Counted from the first letter of the stretch, positions 35,701 to 46,700 are shown. The stretch: DNA of 60,000 bases from Hydractinia symbiolongicarpus (GCF_029227915.1 NC_079882.1:12774001-12834000); one strand, 5' to 3'. The notes: generated by a model from the letters alone, not told the origin. Program-made: numbers and translations.

Positions 35701-38547
35701 AAAAATGATAATGTGAAGAGAGCCGAGCTTATAAACTTTTTAGAAATAGGGTTAACAGTACTTTAAATCTAAAATTGTTCAACACAACTCTTACTTTCTA
35801 ACTCATAGCAATAATATAAAGAAAACTTAGAAAGGTATTCGCTATTTAATCAACACAAAAAAATCAACTCAAATCAAGGCATTTCTCAACTTAATGTCAA
35901 TGGTTCGATTATTAACGATTCAAAATTGATAGTCAATCATGTGAACGACTTTTTTGTGAATGCTGGTCCTAATTTAGATAAAAGTATTTCTAAAATAAAA
36001 AACATCAAGACAATGAATTTTTATTACCAACGTTACTTCACAGGAGGTGCTTGATATTATTCAAGGTTTGGAAAGTAAAAGTTTAGGTCCTGCAAGTATA
36101 CCTATTAACATTAAAATTTGTGGCTGATCTGATTATAATTTCACTTTGCAGTTTAATTAATAACTCGTTTTTAACTGGTACTTTTCCTAATGCTTTGAAG
36201 GTTGCTAAAGTCATCCCTCTACATAAGGGGGGTTCCACGCAAGATCTGAATAGCTTTAGACCAATATCTTTGCTATCTGTTTTTGATAAGATCATAGAAA
36301 AATTAATGCATAAAAGACTTCACAATTTTCTTGAATTAAATTAAATTTTGTTTAAGAACGAATTTGGACTTAAAAAGAATAATTCTACTGTATTTGCTCT
36401 AATGGAAATGACAGAACACATTAGGAACTCAATTGACAATGGCAAATTTGGATGTGGTATATTTATAGATCTAAAAAAGCATTTTATACTGTTAATCACA
36501 AAATATTATTATCCAAACTTGAACACTATGGTGTCAGGGGTGCTTCTTTAGATTGGTTTGAGTCTTATTTATCAGATAGACAACAATATGTATATCTTAA
36601 AAATGAATCTTCTTCCCCCAAAACAATTACAACCAGGGTCACCAAAAGGGTCTGTACTTGGCCCACTTCTCTTCTTACTTTATACATCAATGATCTGCCT
36701 AACATTTCATCTAAACTGTTATTTTTTTCTTTTTGCTGATGATACAAACATCTATTTTGAATCTGATAGTCTTCTCAAGCTAGAAAACTGTATCAACCAA
36801 GAGCTCAAACATTTAAGCCTATAGTTAAATATCAATCGTTTAGCTCTGAATCTAAGTAAAACCAACTTTCACAGCAACAACAAAACTCTGCATCACAATG
36901 TTACTCTAAAACTTAATAATTGTGCAATCACTCAAAGTGATTGTAAAAATACCTTGGTGTTTATGTTGATCAACATTTAAACTGTAAACAACATATCTCA
37001 GTACTGTCTAAAAAAATTAGCCAAAGCATAGGTCCAATGTAAAGCTAAGACCATTTGTGAACATAAATGTGCTTAAAAATGTTTATATTAGTAATTTATT
37101 CTCATATTGTTTATGGCATTTAAGTCTGGGGGTCAGCTTGTGATTCTGTCCTTAGACAGATTCTCACTTGACAAAAAAATCTTTTTGATTAAGGTACTGT
37201 TTCAGACCCACTTACACTTCATCATAACAGGTCTAACCTTGTAAATTATGGTGGCAATATGTTTAGGGTTTCTGGTCCAGTTCTCTGGAACACTTCTTCT
37301 TCTTCTTTAAATACAAAATAGAAAGGTATTGAAGTTTCTACTAATTTTTTTTCTCATGTAACCCAGAACTAGTTCAGCGATTTTACAGGGTCCTACTCAC
37401 ATCTTTTAACTGGCCTCCGACTGTTTTGAGAGGCCCCCTGCTGGTTGTGATAGTTTGTAAATACTTCCTTGTAATTATTCCGTTCAATTTTTGTAAACTT
37501 GCATTCCCAGAAAAGATTATCTGTATCTGTATCTGTTGGGACTTAAAAAACTTAAGGAAGACAGTATTTTCAAATGCAAAAAGTGTAAAGGTGACAGCAC
37601 CCTAAAAGTTTAAACTTCACTGACACATTTAAAGCTGTGTCAACTTTTTAATAATTTGGAGATGTAATTGGAGAATCAGGTGGTTTGTGTAGATGTACAA
37701 CTATATACATCACTTCAGCATGGAACATCCTTAGACAAATATTGCTAATAATTATGAAATGTTGCTTTTGCTAAGGAATAAGAGTAACAGCTCCAGCTCC
37801 TGCTGGAGATATAATTCCAATATATATATTTTACATCTTTTTACAATATGATTTGTTAGATTTGTGGTGTCTAACTCGAACAGTGTTTTAGAACACAAGA
37901 AATTCACAAAAAGAAAAGTAATTGATCATCTTCCCAGACAACATCCACAACCTTGTTCGAGTGATATCATCACAAAGGTACTCAAAGACCTCGACAATGA
38001 AAGGAAACTCATTGAGGAACAAATAAAATGGTGAATATTAATTATGCCAAGAAAAATACAATCATAAAGAGTGCAGGCCTGCCAGAAGTAAACAAACCCT
38101 ATAAATGATGGCTAAGGTAAGGTAAACTTTACAACTAACGTTAACTTAAGTAAACAATATTTACCAAAAAAATACAACATGTACACACACCTGATAACAA
38201 GGCAAAATTATCCAACACCTGTGGCCTGAAAAAAAATGTAAGTTTAGTTGTACAACAACTTGTAAAGTATAACTCTAAACTATTGAGAGCAGCAACAGTA
38301 GTAAAATATATAACAGATGCACAACTGATTTATTTGCATACCATGTCAGTGATTCATGCTCCAACTTCAACAGAAAGCTTTGCAGAGATATTTTTATATC
38401 ACCTACACGGCTGATTAAGTTCTGTAGAGATGTTTCAATTGCTTTCTCATCCTAGAAAATAAATGGAAAAACAAATTTTACCTCTTATTGAGATTTTTTT
38501 GCCAAAGGAAGATTTAGAAAGGCCAACCATATATATCTTACCTGCAT
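26701..38547 (-). CDS. MED8: Mediator complex subunit 8
   Basis: Eight exons on the minus strand, in order: 38542-38547 (only ATG CAG), 38342-38451, 38191-38225, 33465-33574, 29749-29791, 29574-29671, 26851-26938, 26701-26772. Phases agree at every junction and give 187 residues. The translation follows animal MED8 closely: MQ-DEKAIETSL start, LLKLEHESLTW, VLDNFALLSGQINTLNKVLK, NRIPIFNHEVVPDAMRTK, EPEVEKEEQHL, then AAI near the end. MED8 sits in the Mediator head, bridging MED18/MED20 and the head core, and works in the nucleus in RNA polymerase II transcription. Human MED8 is about 268 aa, so the low-complexity C-terminal tail (about 60-80 residues) is unplaced downstream. The last recognised exon ends in a GC donor (GCAG|GCAAGT). 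Introns are long and filled with transposons. Confidence 0.93.
27909..27965. repeat. Near-perfect 25-bp hairpin with 7-nt loop
   Basis: The arm 27909-27933 (ending GCTGCGGGTC) and the arm 27941-27965 (starting GACCTGCAGC) are reverse complements with one mismatch, loop TACTATT. It lies in a MED8 intron. It could be the core of a tiny MITE, or a transcribed hairpin on the same strand as MED8. Confidence 0.8.
28030..28192 (-). other. Open stretch of unknown meaning in MED8 intron
   Basis: A 54-codon frame follows a TTTTTAG acceptor-like site and ends at TGA (FWLKVAEKLATIDMN terminus). Its phase does not match the preceding MED8 exon (29574-29671 ends in phase 0), so it is not a simple alternative last exon. 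It may be a transposon fragment. Confidence 0.2.
31279..31370. repeat. Small minisatellite, TGTTGTGAGTGTCGG-like units
   Basis: About five diverged copies of a roughly 15-18-bp unit built on GTTGTGAGTGTCG, in a MED8 intron. Confidence 0.6.
31440..32896 (+). mobile_element. Helitron array with long internal sequence: one 3' fragment and two full units
   Basis: A 3' fragment (about 31440-31567) ends with hairpin GTGGATTTTTCCAC, then GGGCCTTATCGA and CTAG (31564-31567). Unit 1 (31568-32298, 731 bp) starts TCTCTTATAATAATAC and ends in the same hairpin and CTAG (32295-32298). Unit 2 (32299-32896, 598 bp) starts TCTATATAATAATAC and ends CTAG at 32893-32896, followed by T. Units 1 and 2 share internal blocks such as GGACCACCTGGGACCAATTT and GAATCCGTTTCGGAATGGAC. 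They have the same termini as the 18.5-kb array but a different, longer interior. Noncoding. They lie in the MED8 intron between exons 4 and 5. Confidence 0.78.
32901..33368. mobile_element. MITE with CTAATACAATAA TIRs
   Basis: CTAATACAATAATAACCAAT (from 32902) and the reverse complement of the sequence ending at 33367 (CTAATACAATAACAACCGAT) match at 18 of 20 positions, and the similarity continues through TTACCCC. The interior, about 410 bp, is noncoding with a GTCGG-rich left part. It abuts the 3' end of the Helitron unit ending at 32896, so one element inserted next to the other. The superfamily is not determined. Confidence 0.65.
33945..34080 (+). other. Exon-like open stretch of unknown origin
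   Basis: After CATGCAG, the plus strand is open for about 37 codons (VTEDMVTAASKKIKQENQ) up to a GTGTGA; a second frame is also open to a GTATAG donor. It precedes the LINE and could be part of the LINE 5' region or a fragment of another gene. No family recognised. Confidence 0.2.
34163..34313 (+). repeat. Two tandem 77-bp monomers at the LINE 5' end
   Basis: The segment TAAATGGCC..CATCATGTA..CTAAA, TTGCAAATTTGAT..AATC and TCTGGGTT.ATAAAA is present twice (about 34163-34239 and 34240-34313) with roughly 90% identity. The second copy supplies the first ATG (34267) of the LINE reading frame. Tandem 5' monomers are known in some LINEs, where they carry promoter activity. Confidence 0.7.
34267..37535 (+). 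mobile_element. Broken non-LTR retrotransposon (CR1/Jockey-like LINE) inside MED8 intron
   Basis: 34267-34899 encodes a C4HC3 PHD-type zinc finger (residues about 33-88) followed by the start of an endonuclease/exonuclease/phosphatase domain (LNLFHSNVNGL, ISETSE, then a stop). Endonuclease pieces continue in other frames to about 35300. Reverse transcriptase blocks follow at about 36180-36830: GSTQDLNSFRPISLLS, FGLKKNNST, IFIDLKKAF in a shifted frame, LDWFESYLSDRQQYV and FADDTNIYF. Many stops and frameshifts make it inactive. The element ends near 37535 with a TCTGTATCTGTATCTGT tail typical of 3'-microsatellite LINEs. It is antisense to MED8. Confidence 0.88.
36130..36830 (+). pseudogene. LINE reverse transcriptase fragment
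   Basis: Three overlapping frames give the finger-palm order of a LINE reverse transcriptase: the FRPISLL block, the F-x-D-LKKAF block near 36460-36490, the GSVLGPLLF block near 36650, and the catalytic FADDT box near 36740. The frame switches at about 36345, 36480 and 36640. The thumb and C-terminal region (LNINRLALNL) continue only briefly. Confidence 0.85.
37892..38030 (+). other. Exon-like open stretch between LINE and MED8 exon 3
   Basis: A GTGTTTTAG acceptor is followed by 46 open codons (KRKVIDHLPRQHPQPCSSD, KDLDNERKLIEEQIKW) up to a GTGAAT donor. The composition is protein-like and more complex than surrounding sequence. It is on the opposite strand to MED8. It may be a remnant of a captured gene or another element; function unknown. 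Confidence 0.25.
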
Positions 38548-40429
38548 ATTAAATACATGTGATTTCCATTAATTGCAAATATTTCTAGGCAAAAAAGCAC
38601 AGAGATAATTATAACCTAAAACACACTTAACTGTTATCAAAATTATTTCACAACTTTAATCACAATGTAGTTTATGGAAATGTTGAAGATCCCACATGCA
38701 CGCAAACCAATGCTTTTATGTTTGCAAAGTTTTTCCAAATTATTGAAATTGCTAAAAAGCAAAGCGTCAATTCAGAAAACAATTTTAGAAGGCCTTATTA
38801 TTACTAAAAATATTTTTTGGGGAAGTCTATATTTATTTGGTTTGTTTCTACTTGTGGCTGCACCAGCAATAAATATTTATTTAAAAATATGGTAATATTC
38901 CATTCAGTAGCATTTTTGAGATTTATAACAAACCTTCAAGCTTTGTTTTTTCAAAAGGAAATAATAGTTTATTTAGGCTTTATATGTTTCATTTAGAGGT
39001 TTTACATTTACATATTTTAAACTCAAACACACAAAATTATTATGTCTATATACCTAAAAGATTACGTAATAACCTGCTAGAGTCAGAGATAAGTGTTAAG
39101 TTGAACCTTCAGGCCCCTCGATGAAGAAGGGGTATAGTACCCCTGTGATAAAATTCCTACGTTTATATAACTGCATACGCGATTGCGTACATATGTAACC
39201 TTACTTAACCTAGTGGTGAAATTGTTTTGTATTTCTATTGCTTAGCAGTGCTCCTATTTTCATCCTCTCTCTATAACATAATCCAGGAGAACATTTCTTT
39301 TTTTGTCCTATGCTATGCTAATCTCATTATATATTTGCAATCACATTAGGCACATTAAAATGATTTGCTTCTGGTTATAGAGCAATACTGCAGGTTTCAC
39401 TTCTAGGTGTTATTAACATGTACTTCATTACCTATTGCCTAGGATTTAATTACATTGTTGTTAAAAAATAGAAAGAAGTTAAAATTAAACTAATTTTCTT
39501 TTTGTATTTTGCTACTTTTAAGCAACATGTGGCCACTGAAAATATAAAAAATAAATTAAAAATGATAAAAAGACACATGCAACTATCTCCTCATTATTAC
39601 TGTAATTCATTCTATCATACACACTGTAATTGCTGATATGTAAATGAATAACAAAATTATGAAAACATTAGAAAAAAATCTTCCGTACATACTAGTTACA
39701 AACAATCCGAAAGAATATTTATATATGTTGTTTATTTTTATGCCAAAACTTTAAATATATAAAATACATATATACATAAAAAACAGTTTTTTGCCATTTT
39801 TATTTTTTGTCTATTTTTTAATACAAGATCTATGAGACCATAGTAGAAGTATATAATAAGGAGAACACAAAAACAGCCTTGTGTCAAAATCTGTGCTCAT
39901 CTTCTTTTTAAATGTTTTTAAGTGAGCCCAGCAGAGGAAAAGGAGAGCCAAGAAGAAAAAAACAGGGCAGAAGTTAAGAACCAAATCAAAGAATATGTTC
40001 AACTGAAAGAAAAATATTTACTTAAAATGACTGATTTATATAGTTTCCATTGTTCTGTTGTTTCCCATTTTTTGAAAGAAAAAAGGTACAGTATTAAAAA
40101 TTCACAGTTTTTTGGTCTGGAAATTAGTGGCACACAAATGGCTAAATTACAAAATTTAGTACGTTAAAAGTGATTAAAATATGTCAAATCACCTGAATGT
40201 TTGCAGATTTTTTTTCATCAATAAGGTATGTGATAATAAATAAAGTGAATTTAGTCTTTTTCAATTTTCTGATTGCTTTTTTTAAAATTTTTCAGGTGGG
40301 GAAATAAAGTTAAGAAGTTATAAAGTGACTTTAAAACATTTTACAAGCTTTAAAATGAAATAAATTTGAGAAAACAAATTGGAAACAATGTCTTTACTAC
40401 AAAGTCATAGCAGCCTAAGAGTTCAAAGT
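38548..40429. other. Upstream region of MED8; one doubtful exon
   Basis: The MED8 promoter should lie just above 38547, but no motif is recognised. At 39922-40085 (+) a charged frame (AEEKESQEEKNRAEVKNQIK) ends at an AAAG|GTACAG donor-like site. It is exon-like, but without partners it stays unassigned. Confidence 0.3.
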
Positions 40430-41460
40430 TACAGTACAGTCTGAATGTAATCTACCGCGGACGCAAAACTCACATGTATAGTTACACAGACCAATAAAAT
40501 TGTGATAGCTTTTGTTTTTTAAGAAAATAATTGCCTCGCTGATAAACATTGACCCCATGCGATCGATTGTTTAATCACAATAGGTTGCAAGATCAATTTT
40601 AGCAATCTATTTTGCACAAACTCTTTACAAATTTTTAATTGCAGTAATTAAATATGAAAGTTTAGTTGCTTGTGTTCCATTACAAAATTAGTTATCGGAG
40701 TTGAATTAGAAATAGTATTTTAAAATAAAGTTACTTGTGTATTTTTACAAAATGTAATTTGTCTAGAAAATTTTAATTTGTCTGTGGCGATAGAAATGTT
40801 TTTTTAGATTGCATTTTAAATGTTTACAAACCAAAAATGGTGATAGAAATGTTTTTTAGATCGCATTTTTAAAGTTTATAAACGAAAAGCAGTAATAAAA
40901 ATGTTTTTTAGATCGCGTTTTAAAAGTTTATAAACAAAAAGCGGCAATAGAAATTTATTTTTAAGATCGCATTTTAAAAGTTTATAAACGAAAAGCCGCA
41001 ATAAAAAAAGTATGCTTGCAAGTATTTCAGAATATACAGTTGTTTTACAAAAATAAACTGTAGTTGTATTCTTTTAATAAAAAAACGTGCGAGTCAATTA
41101 ATAGTTGTGAACAATGCTCTCATATATTTCTTAAATTAAATCCGCTGGAATCTTTTTAAGTAATTAAACCAACAATACAATCTATTATAAAACTTCGTGA
41201 AAGATTTTTATTATGTAAATACTTTGCGCTAATACTTAAGGGAATAGCTTATGAATACATTTACACAATGCATCTCGCTATTACAAGAAATATAATTGTT
41301 CTAATATTTCTACAAGAGCGCATTGTTTTTTAACACGCAAATATAAACTCGCAAAACCCTGAAGGGATTTAATTATAACAAAAGACAAACGACTGCCGTC
41401 CTCCACGCAAGGGTGTGGTATTACCGTGTACGCGGTAGATTACATTCAGACTGTACTGTA
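40430..41460. mobile_element. 1.03-kb TIR DNA transposon flanked by TA
   Basis: A perfect 30-bp inverted repeat (28 bp inside the TA dinucleotides, beginning CAGTACAGTCTGAATGTAAT and reaching CTACCGCG) occupies 40432-40459 and the complementary 41431-41458. Both ends abut TA (40430-40431 and 41459-41460), the duplication made by Tc1/mariner and pogo elements. No ORF is present, so it is non-autonomous. The perfect ends suggest recent movement. The interior carries a 61-bp tandem repeat. Superfamily is inferred only from TA plus CAG ends. Confidence 0.8.
40783..41008. repeat. Four tandem copies of a ~57-61-bp unit inside the TIR transposon
   Basis: Each unit reads approximately GCAATAGAAATGTTTTTTAG, ATCGCATTTTAAAAGTTTAT, AAACGAAAAGC. 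The copies diverge progressively from right to left. Confidence 0.8.
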
Positions 41461-42809
41461 CCTCCAAAAAAAAATGCCAATCATGGTTTATAGACTTGTG
41501 CTGGGGATGCCATTATAAGATATAAAACCTGAAAATTTTCTTCTATAAACTTGTGCAGGGGATGCAATGCAACAAGTAAAACTCAAATTTTTCTTATAGC
41601 AATCCTCTTCCCCTCCTCAAACTTGATTAGGTCTCTTAATTAAATGATAAATTTATTATTTGAATCCCTCCAAAACTTCCATATGGCCTTCTTTTAATAC
41701 AAATTTAGACAACCAGTTAAGGTTTAAAAACTACCTATACACCCACCCTTCCTATCTTGTACCTAGTTGGCTAAATTATTTTGAATTGCTATCTTTTTTC
41801 TATCTAGCTATTTAGTCCTGACACTTATCATTTTAATTAGCGCTATTGATCTGAGAAATAAATGTATATAAATTTGTCAGAATAAAATAAATGCGAATCT
41901 ATCTAGAGAAAAAGAGATTTTTCCCTGCATAAAATAATTTAGGTACTCCTGGTAAGAATATATATAATTTGTGTAAACAAATTTCAATAACTTTAGTTAA
42001 AATACAGTCTAGAAAAGAGGTATACCTAACTCTTATCAGTTATGTTCAAGAACAAAAACGAAAGTGAACCAAGGGGTTTTAGATGATGAAATAAAGTTTT
42101 CTATTGTTTTCCAATTCAAGGCATGCAACTTTGTCCCAATGCTTTTGAGGTTATTTACATCGGACCTAGTCATGCTATGGTACATCTCGGAAACCCTGAG
42201 GGCGAAGTTGCAACTCATTACTGAAAAATTCTATATCGCACTTGCGTTAATAAAGTAATGTACTTAACTACCCTTTAACACCCTCCCCCTTTCTTGTTCC
42301 TAGTTCTTTCTTGCGTCGTGGTTGTGTGGGAGCAGACTGCCAGAAAAAAACATACACAGGGTAACGTTTAGTCAATGTTTTCTAGTTATAGTTTAGTATA
42401 GTTCTAGTTATAGTTTCTAGTTCACTATTCAACTCACCGTGGTGCACAATTTTGACGTCTTTTGGTTTAATTAATTATATATCTTAAAATTATCACTCCT
42501 TACAAGTGGTCTTAAGTGTTACATTAATATTTTCAGGGTGAAATGAAATCAACACCGAAATAAGTTTTTTTTTACCCAAATTATGACCTTGAATTTGTGA
42601 AGTGGATTGGGGAATTTGCAGGAAAGGGTTGATTGTAACTCATTTTTTTGTCAGACTTTTAGCTAAGCATAAGAAGTGCAGTGGGATTGGAGGAGGGTTA
42701 AGATCATACAGTTTGTATGCACATGGCAAAGGTTTTATGTATTTCCAGCCTAAATGATGTACAACAGTGGCTCTTTTTTGAGATAGTTCAGAACTATTTC
42801 TGTTACTGT

Positions 42810-43161
42810 GGCGCCGTAGATTAGTGGTTATAGCTCTCGTACTCTGTGCGGGAGACCGGGGTTCGATTCCTCTTGACGGCGATTCAACATGGGCGAGTGA
42901 ATGTTACCATAGCCTCGGGTTAACCCAAGCCATGTGAGGGAAATTGGGAAGATGGCACACTGTGTGGGCCGTTGGATGTTGCCGGTAGTTGTCTAGTAGA
43001 GCGCGGGCTCTAATTGGGTCTGCGTAGCTCAAAATGAGCATTAAATACTCTAGGACTCTCCATCTACGCCATGGCCCCTCCTGGAAATAATAGACAGGGT
43101 ATATCCCTCGATATTTGTGAGGCTAGCCATGTAAAATATGCACATCTATCTATCTATCTAC
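42810..43161 (+). mobile_element. tRNA-derived SINE with (ATCT)n tail
   Basis: The first ~73 bp look like a tRNA: GCGCCGT pairs with ACGGCG at the acceptor ends, an A box lies in TAGATTAGTGGTTATAGC, and a B box is GGTTCGATTCC (near 42860). The anticodon loop is irregular (no T at position 33 in the best fold), so it is not a working tRNA gene. A unique ~200-bp body follows, then an ATCTATCTATCTATC tail at about 43143-43160. This is the RNA polymerase III promoter head, body and simple-repeat tail of a SINE. It sits upstream of the NDPK gene. Confidence 0.75.
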
Positions 43162-43590
43162 TTGGCGATATTTTGGGAAGTAAAAGGGGTGTCCTTACAG
43201 GATAGGTACTGCTTGTTTGAAGAGTTACCTCGTTGACTAGCAAAGTCTTGTCAATTGAGGCAAGTGGCCTGAAGTTTCATGTTGCACAGTAGTACGACAT
43301 CAGATGTCTGGGTATCCAAGTCACTATTTTCTCTATATCAATCATTCCTAATCTGCCAGTTTTGTTTTTGCTTCGCGTTTTTATCAACTCGTTTTAGAAC
43401 ATATAGTATGTATCACAAAACTATCCATCTAACCACTACTTGACCTCTTCTACAATTCTCTTCCTAATACTGTTGTGAAACATACTATATTATGAACTGT
43501 CTTTTGTTTTTTTTATATTAACTTTATGCACATACGAATATCATATTATTTCAGAAGAGCCATTTTGTATTATGGAGATGAAATATAACC

Positions 43591-43670
<80 letters not shown>
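43591..43670. repeat. (TTA)n microsatellite
   Basis: About 26 uninterrupted copies of TTA, 70 bp upstream of the NDPK first coding exon. It is likely to be length-polymorphic. Confidence 0.97.
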
Positions 43671-43737
43671 GCCAAGAATGATGATAAAGATGTGGGATTT
43701 TAGCCATATTTTATAATATACATGTTCTTTTATCTAG

Positions 43738-46700
43738 AAATGGCAGCTTTCCGCAGCAAAGTATCATTTAACTCACTACGGTGTGCTGGTCATGTTGTTC
43801 GAAGATCTATCACCACGCAGTCATCAACAAAATCATTCCTGGTACCTGCACTGGCTGCTTCCACTGCTGCTGCTGTGGCAGGTGGAAGTGCTGCATTCTG
43901 TTACTATAAAATGAAAGATGGCAAACTAAGTTTCCTACCAGCTTTGCAAGCATCTGCTGTAAGTTTTTTATTGTTCTTTTAAATTTAAATTTTTTTGTGT
44001 GTGATGTGCCATTTCCGTTCTGTTTTTATTTACTTTAAAGGAAAAAACTTTCGCGGACGAGCAATTTGGAATTTTTTTACGGGAAAAAACTTTCACGGAC
44101 CGTTAATTGAAGTATTAAAAACAATATAAAACAAAGGATATAAATGTAATTATTTTATCACAAAAAACACTATATAATATTCTTAGTCTATGATTATAAT
44201 GCCTTCGCAATCTTCGGAGTTGGTAGATGAGTCATATGATTTACTGTTATGCGTGGTAACTGGGGCAAAAAACATTTGTATGTCTTTGCTTATCGCTTCG
44301 CTCTTGTTTTTCGTAGTTTGTTTTTTGTTCTCTCTCCTTGGTTCTTTTTTCTAGATTTGGGTTTGTAATAAAGGTTCTTGTCGTAAATAAGAACCTATTA
44401 TTTCTTTTTTTTTTGGTCCAGTGTAACTTTTGCTAGCTCCTTGTAATGCTCCATTAGCAATATGTTTAAACAAGTCCCAGGGTTTGAAACCTTTATTACA
44501 CAGGCCCCCCTGTACGAGCGGAGATCGTCGGTAATGTTCTCCAGTAAGAATTGCATTTACAACAGCTTCCCTGTCACTAAAAAACTTAGTAGCCCTTGAC
44601 ATCTCTCTTGGTAAGTGACCTATCGGAGTTTCACAACCTGTTTCACATATTTTTATTGCAAACTGATTGGGTTATCTGATTCGTGTGAACAGTTGAGATG
44701 TTGTGCAGGTTGTGGTATCCAAAATCTTCTATAGTTATGGTATCCATGCACTGCAGCGTTGAATTCAAATTGTTTTCGTGTAAACAGTTTTTGCTTGTCA
44801 TTCTTTCCACTTGTATATAGGCCGAAGAGCTTCTGCAGCAAAAGCTCTTTTAGTGAAGTACCTGAATGTGTGGGCAATATTGATATAGATAACTCTGCCT
44901 GGGCCAAAAGTATATTTATACGAATAGGCTATACACAAAGGAAGAGCACTTCACCAAAGTAGATGTTACAGAAAAGGCACAAAGAGAAATTGAGTATCAG
45001 TTTTATTATGACATTGTATCAGAGGTTGAGAGGTTTAAGATTCCTGAATCGCTGATCATCAATTTGGATCAAACGGTACATGTCCAATAAGTTCAACGAC
45101 TGGTAAACAAACAAAGTAAGTGAAGAATTGGATAAAGGAGTTTCAATTGACAAAATCGGTATTAAGTTTCGGTTGTCTCTGCTGAAGCCATTACACGCCG
45201 AGTGGATCACCAATTTTTACAACCACATGTCTTCCAGGGTAGCGAAAAATGTTTTTGAATTCGGATGGTTGTTTGCAGGTATAACGAATGATATCCATTC
45301 AGGTCTTCGTCAGCTTCCCCCAATCGATCCATTCGATGACTTAGCGCCTATGGTAGGAACGAATCTTGTAGTTGCTGATGATTTCACTGCAATCTGCAGC
45401 CTTGCGCCTGAAACAAAAACGATCGGCTACTCTTGTGAAGAAGATTCTCAATGACGATGATGATTAATGGCAACCAGCAGACAAAGAAAATAGAGACATT
45501 TTTAGTGTTTTGGACGAGTTAGACGAGGAAGCATAAACACTGTTATATTTATTGATTATTGACATTATCTTTTGAAAAGAGCAAGAACTGATACAAGAGT
45601 TATTTGTTTTTATTTGTTACATACCATTCCGAAATTTCATCAGCATTTTGAATGAAAATTATTTTCTCGTTGACAAAAATTACAAAAATTATAGTTCTGC
45701 TTCTTTATCACCTTTGTTATAGTTTCTAAGCCTTTTTTCTCAACACCATCTTTATAAACTCAGCAAATTATATAAAAAAATAATAAGACAACGATACTTG
45801 TTTTTTGCTTTTACTGAGTAGTTAAATACAATTAACATAAAAAGCCTTTGCTGGGAACTAAATTTACAAAAAGATTCGCGGGGAAAAACTTTCGCGGACA
45901 ACACGTTTTAGAAAAATTCGCAGGAAAAAACTTTCGCAGAAACCCCCCAAATACCGTGAAACGCGAAATGTTCTTCCAGCTTCTTGGTTTGTGTTGATTT
46001 ATGTTAATGGTTTACAAAACATCCTTTACTTAACTTTGTTCTTTAATCTGTTTCGTGTGATACATATGAATGCTGTGTTGCTTGTTTGAAAGCAAAAATC
46101 ACTTATGTGTATAAGGGACAAAATTAGAGCTAATTTCTTAAGTTCGTGTTAATTAAATTCCTATATTTCAAGCATATTGTAAATATTCAAGACTGTAATT
46201 AAGCTTAAAAGATTTTTTTTAAAACCAGTTACAATCTTTTTAAGGTTCGGAGATACACGCACTTATATTTTGTTCTCCTTGTTGTTATGTCATTTGATAA
46301 ACCCTATTCAGGCAATTTCTTAACGGAAACCATGTTAATAATTGTACAAACGCGATTCGAACAGAACTGTCAATCATGACAATGTTGTTATCATTCACTG
46401 ACAGTTAAAAAAATTTTATAGCCACTGTTCACTGTGCTTTTTTTTTTTGTGAACTTATTTTGTGTTTGATTATATTTTATGCTACGATAGTTAAACTTTA
46501 AACATAGTAATACTATGGTTGTGGGCAATATCAAAATATTGCCTGCTATACCAGGTAAATTCTAACCAGTCCTATTGTGTAATTTTTGAAAAAATCCTTT
46601 GCTCTTATCTGGGTAATATGGTCCGACAATATTGACTTCTGCCTTTAGATAATCCTTTTTGTATGTAGCAGAAACAAATTTGGTTGTATTGTTTAATAAT

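Larger units (their letters stand above)
44036..45943. repeat. Direct repeats GGAAAAAACTTTCGCGGAC flanking transposon remnants in the NDPK intron
   Basis: Two copies on the left (about 44039-44059 and 44081-44101) and two on the right (about 45880-45899 and 45922-45940) are all in the same orientation. They bracket the HIRAN-like and DDE remnants. They could be subterminal repeats of the element or independent short repeats; terminal inverted repeats were not found. Confidence 0.6.

Noticed and set aside
42810-42882. A tRNA gene
   Set aside because: A and B boxes are present, but the anticodon arm is irregular and a SINE body with an ATCT tail follows.
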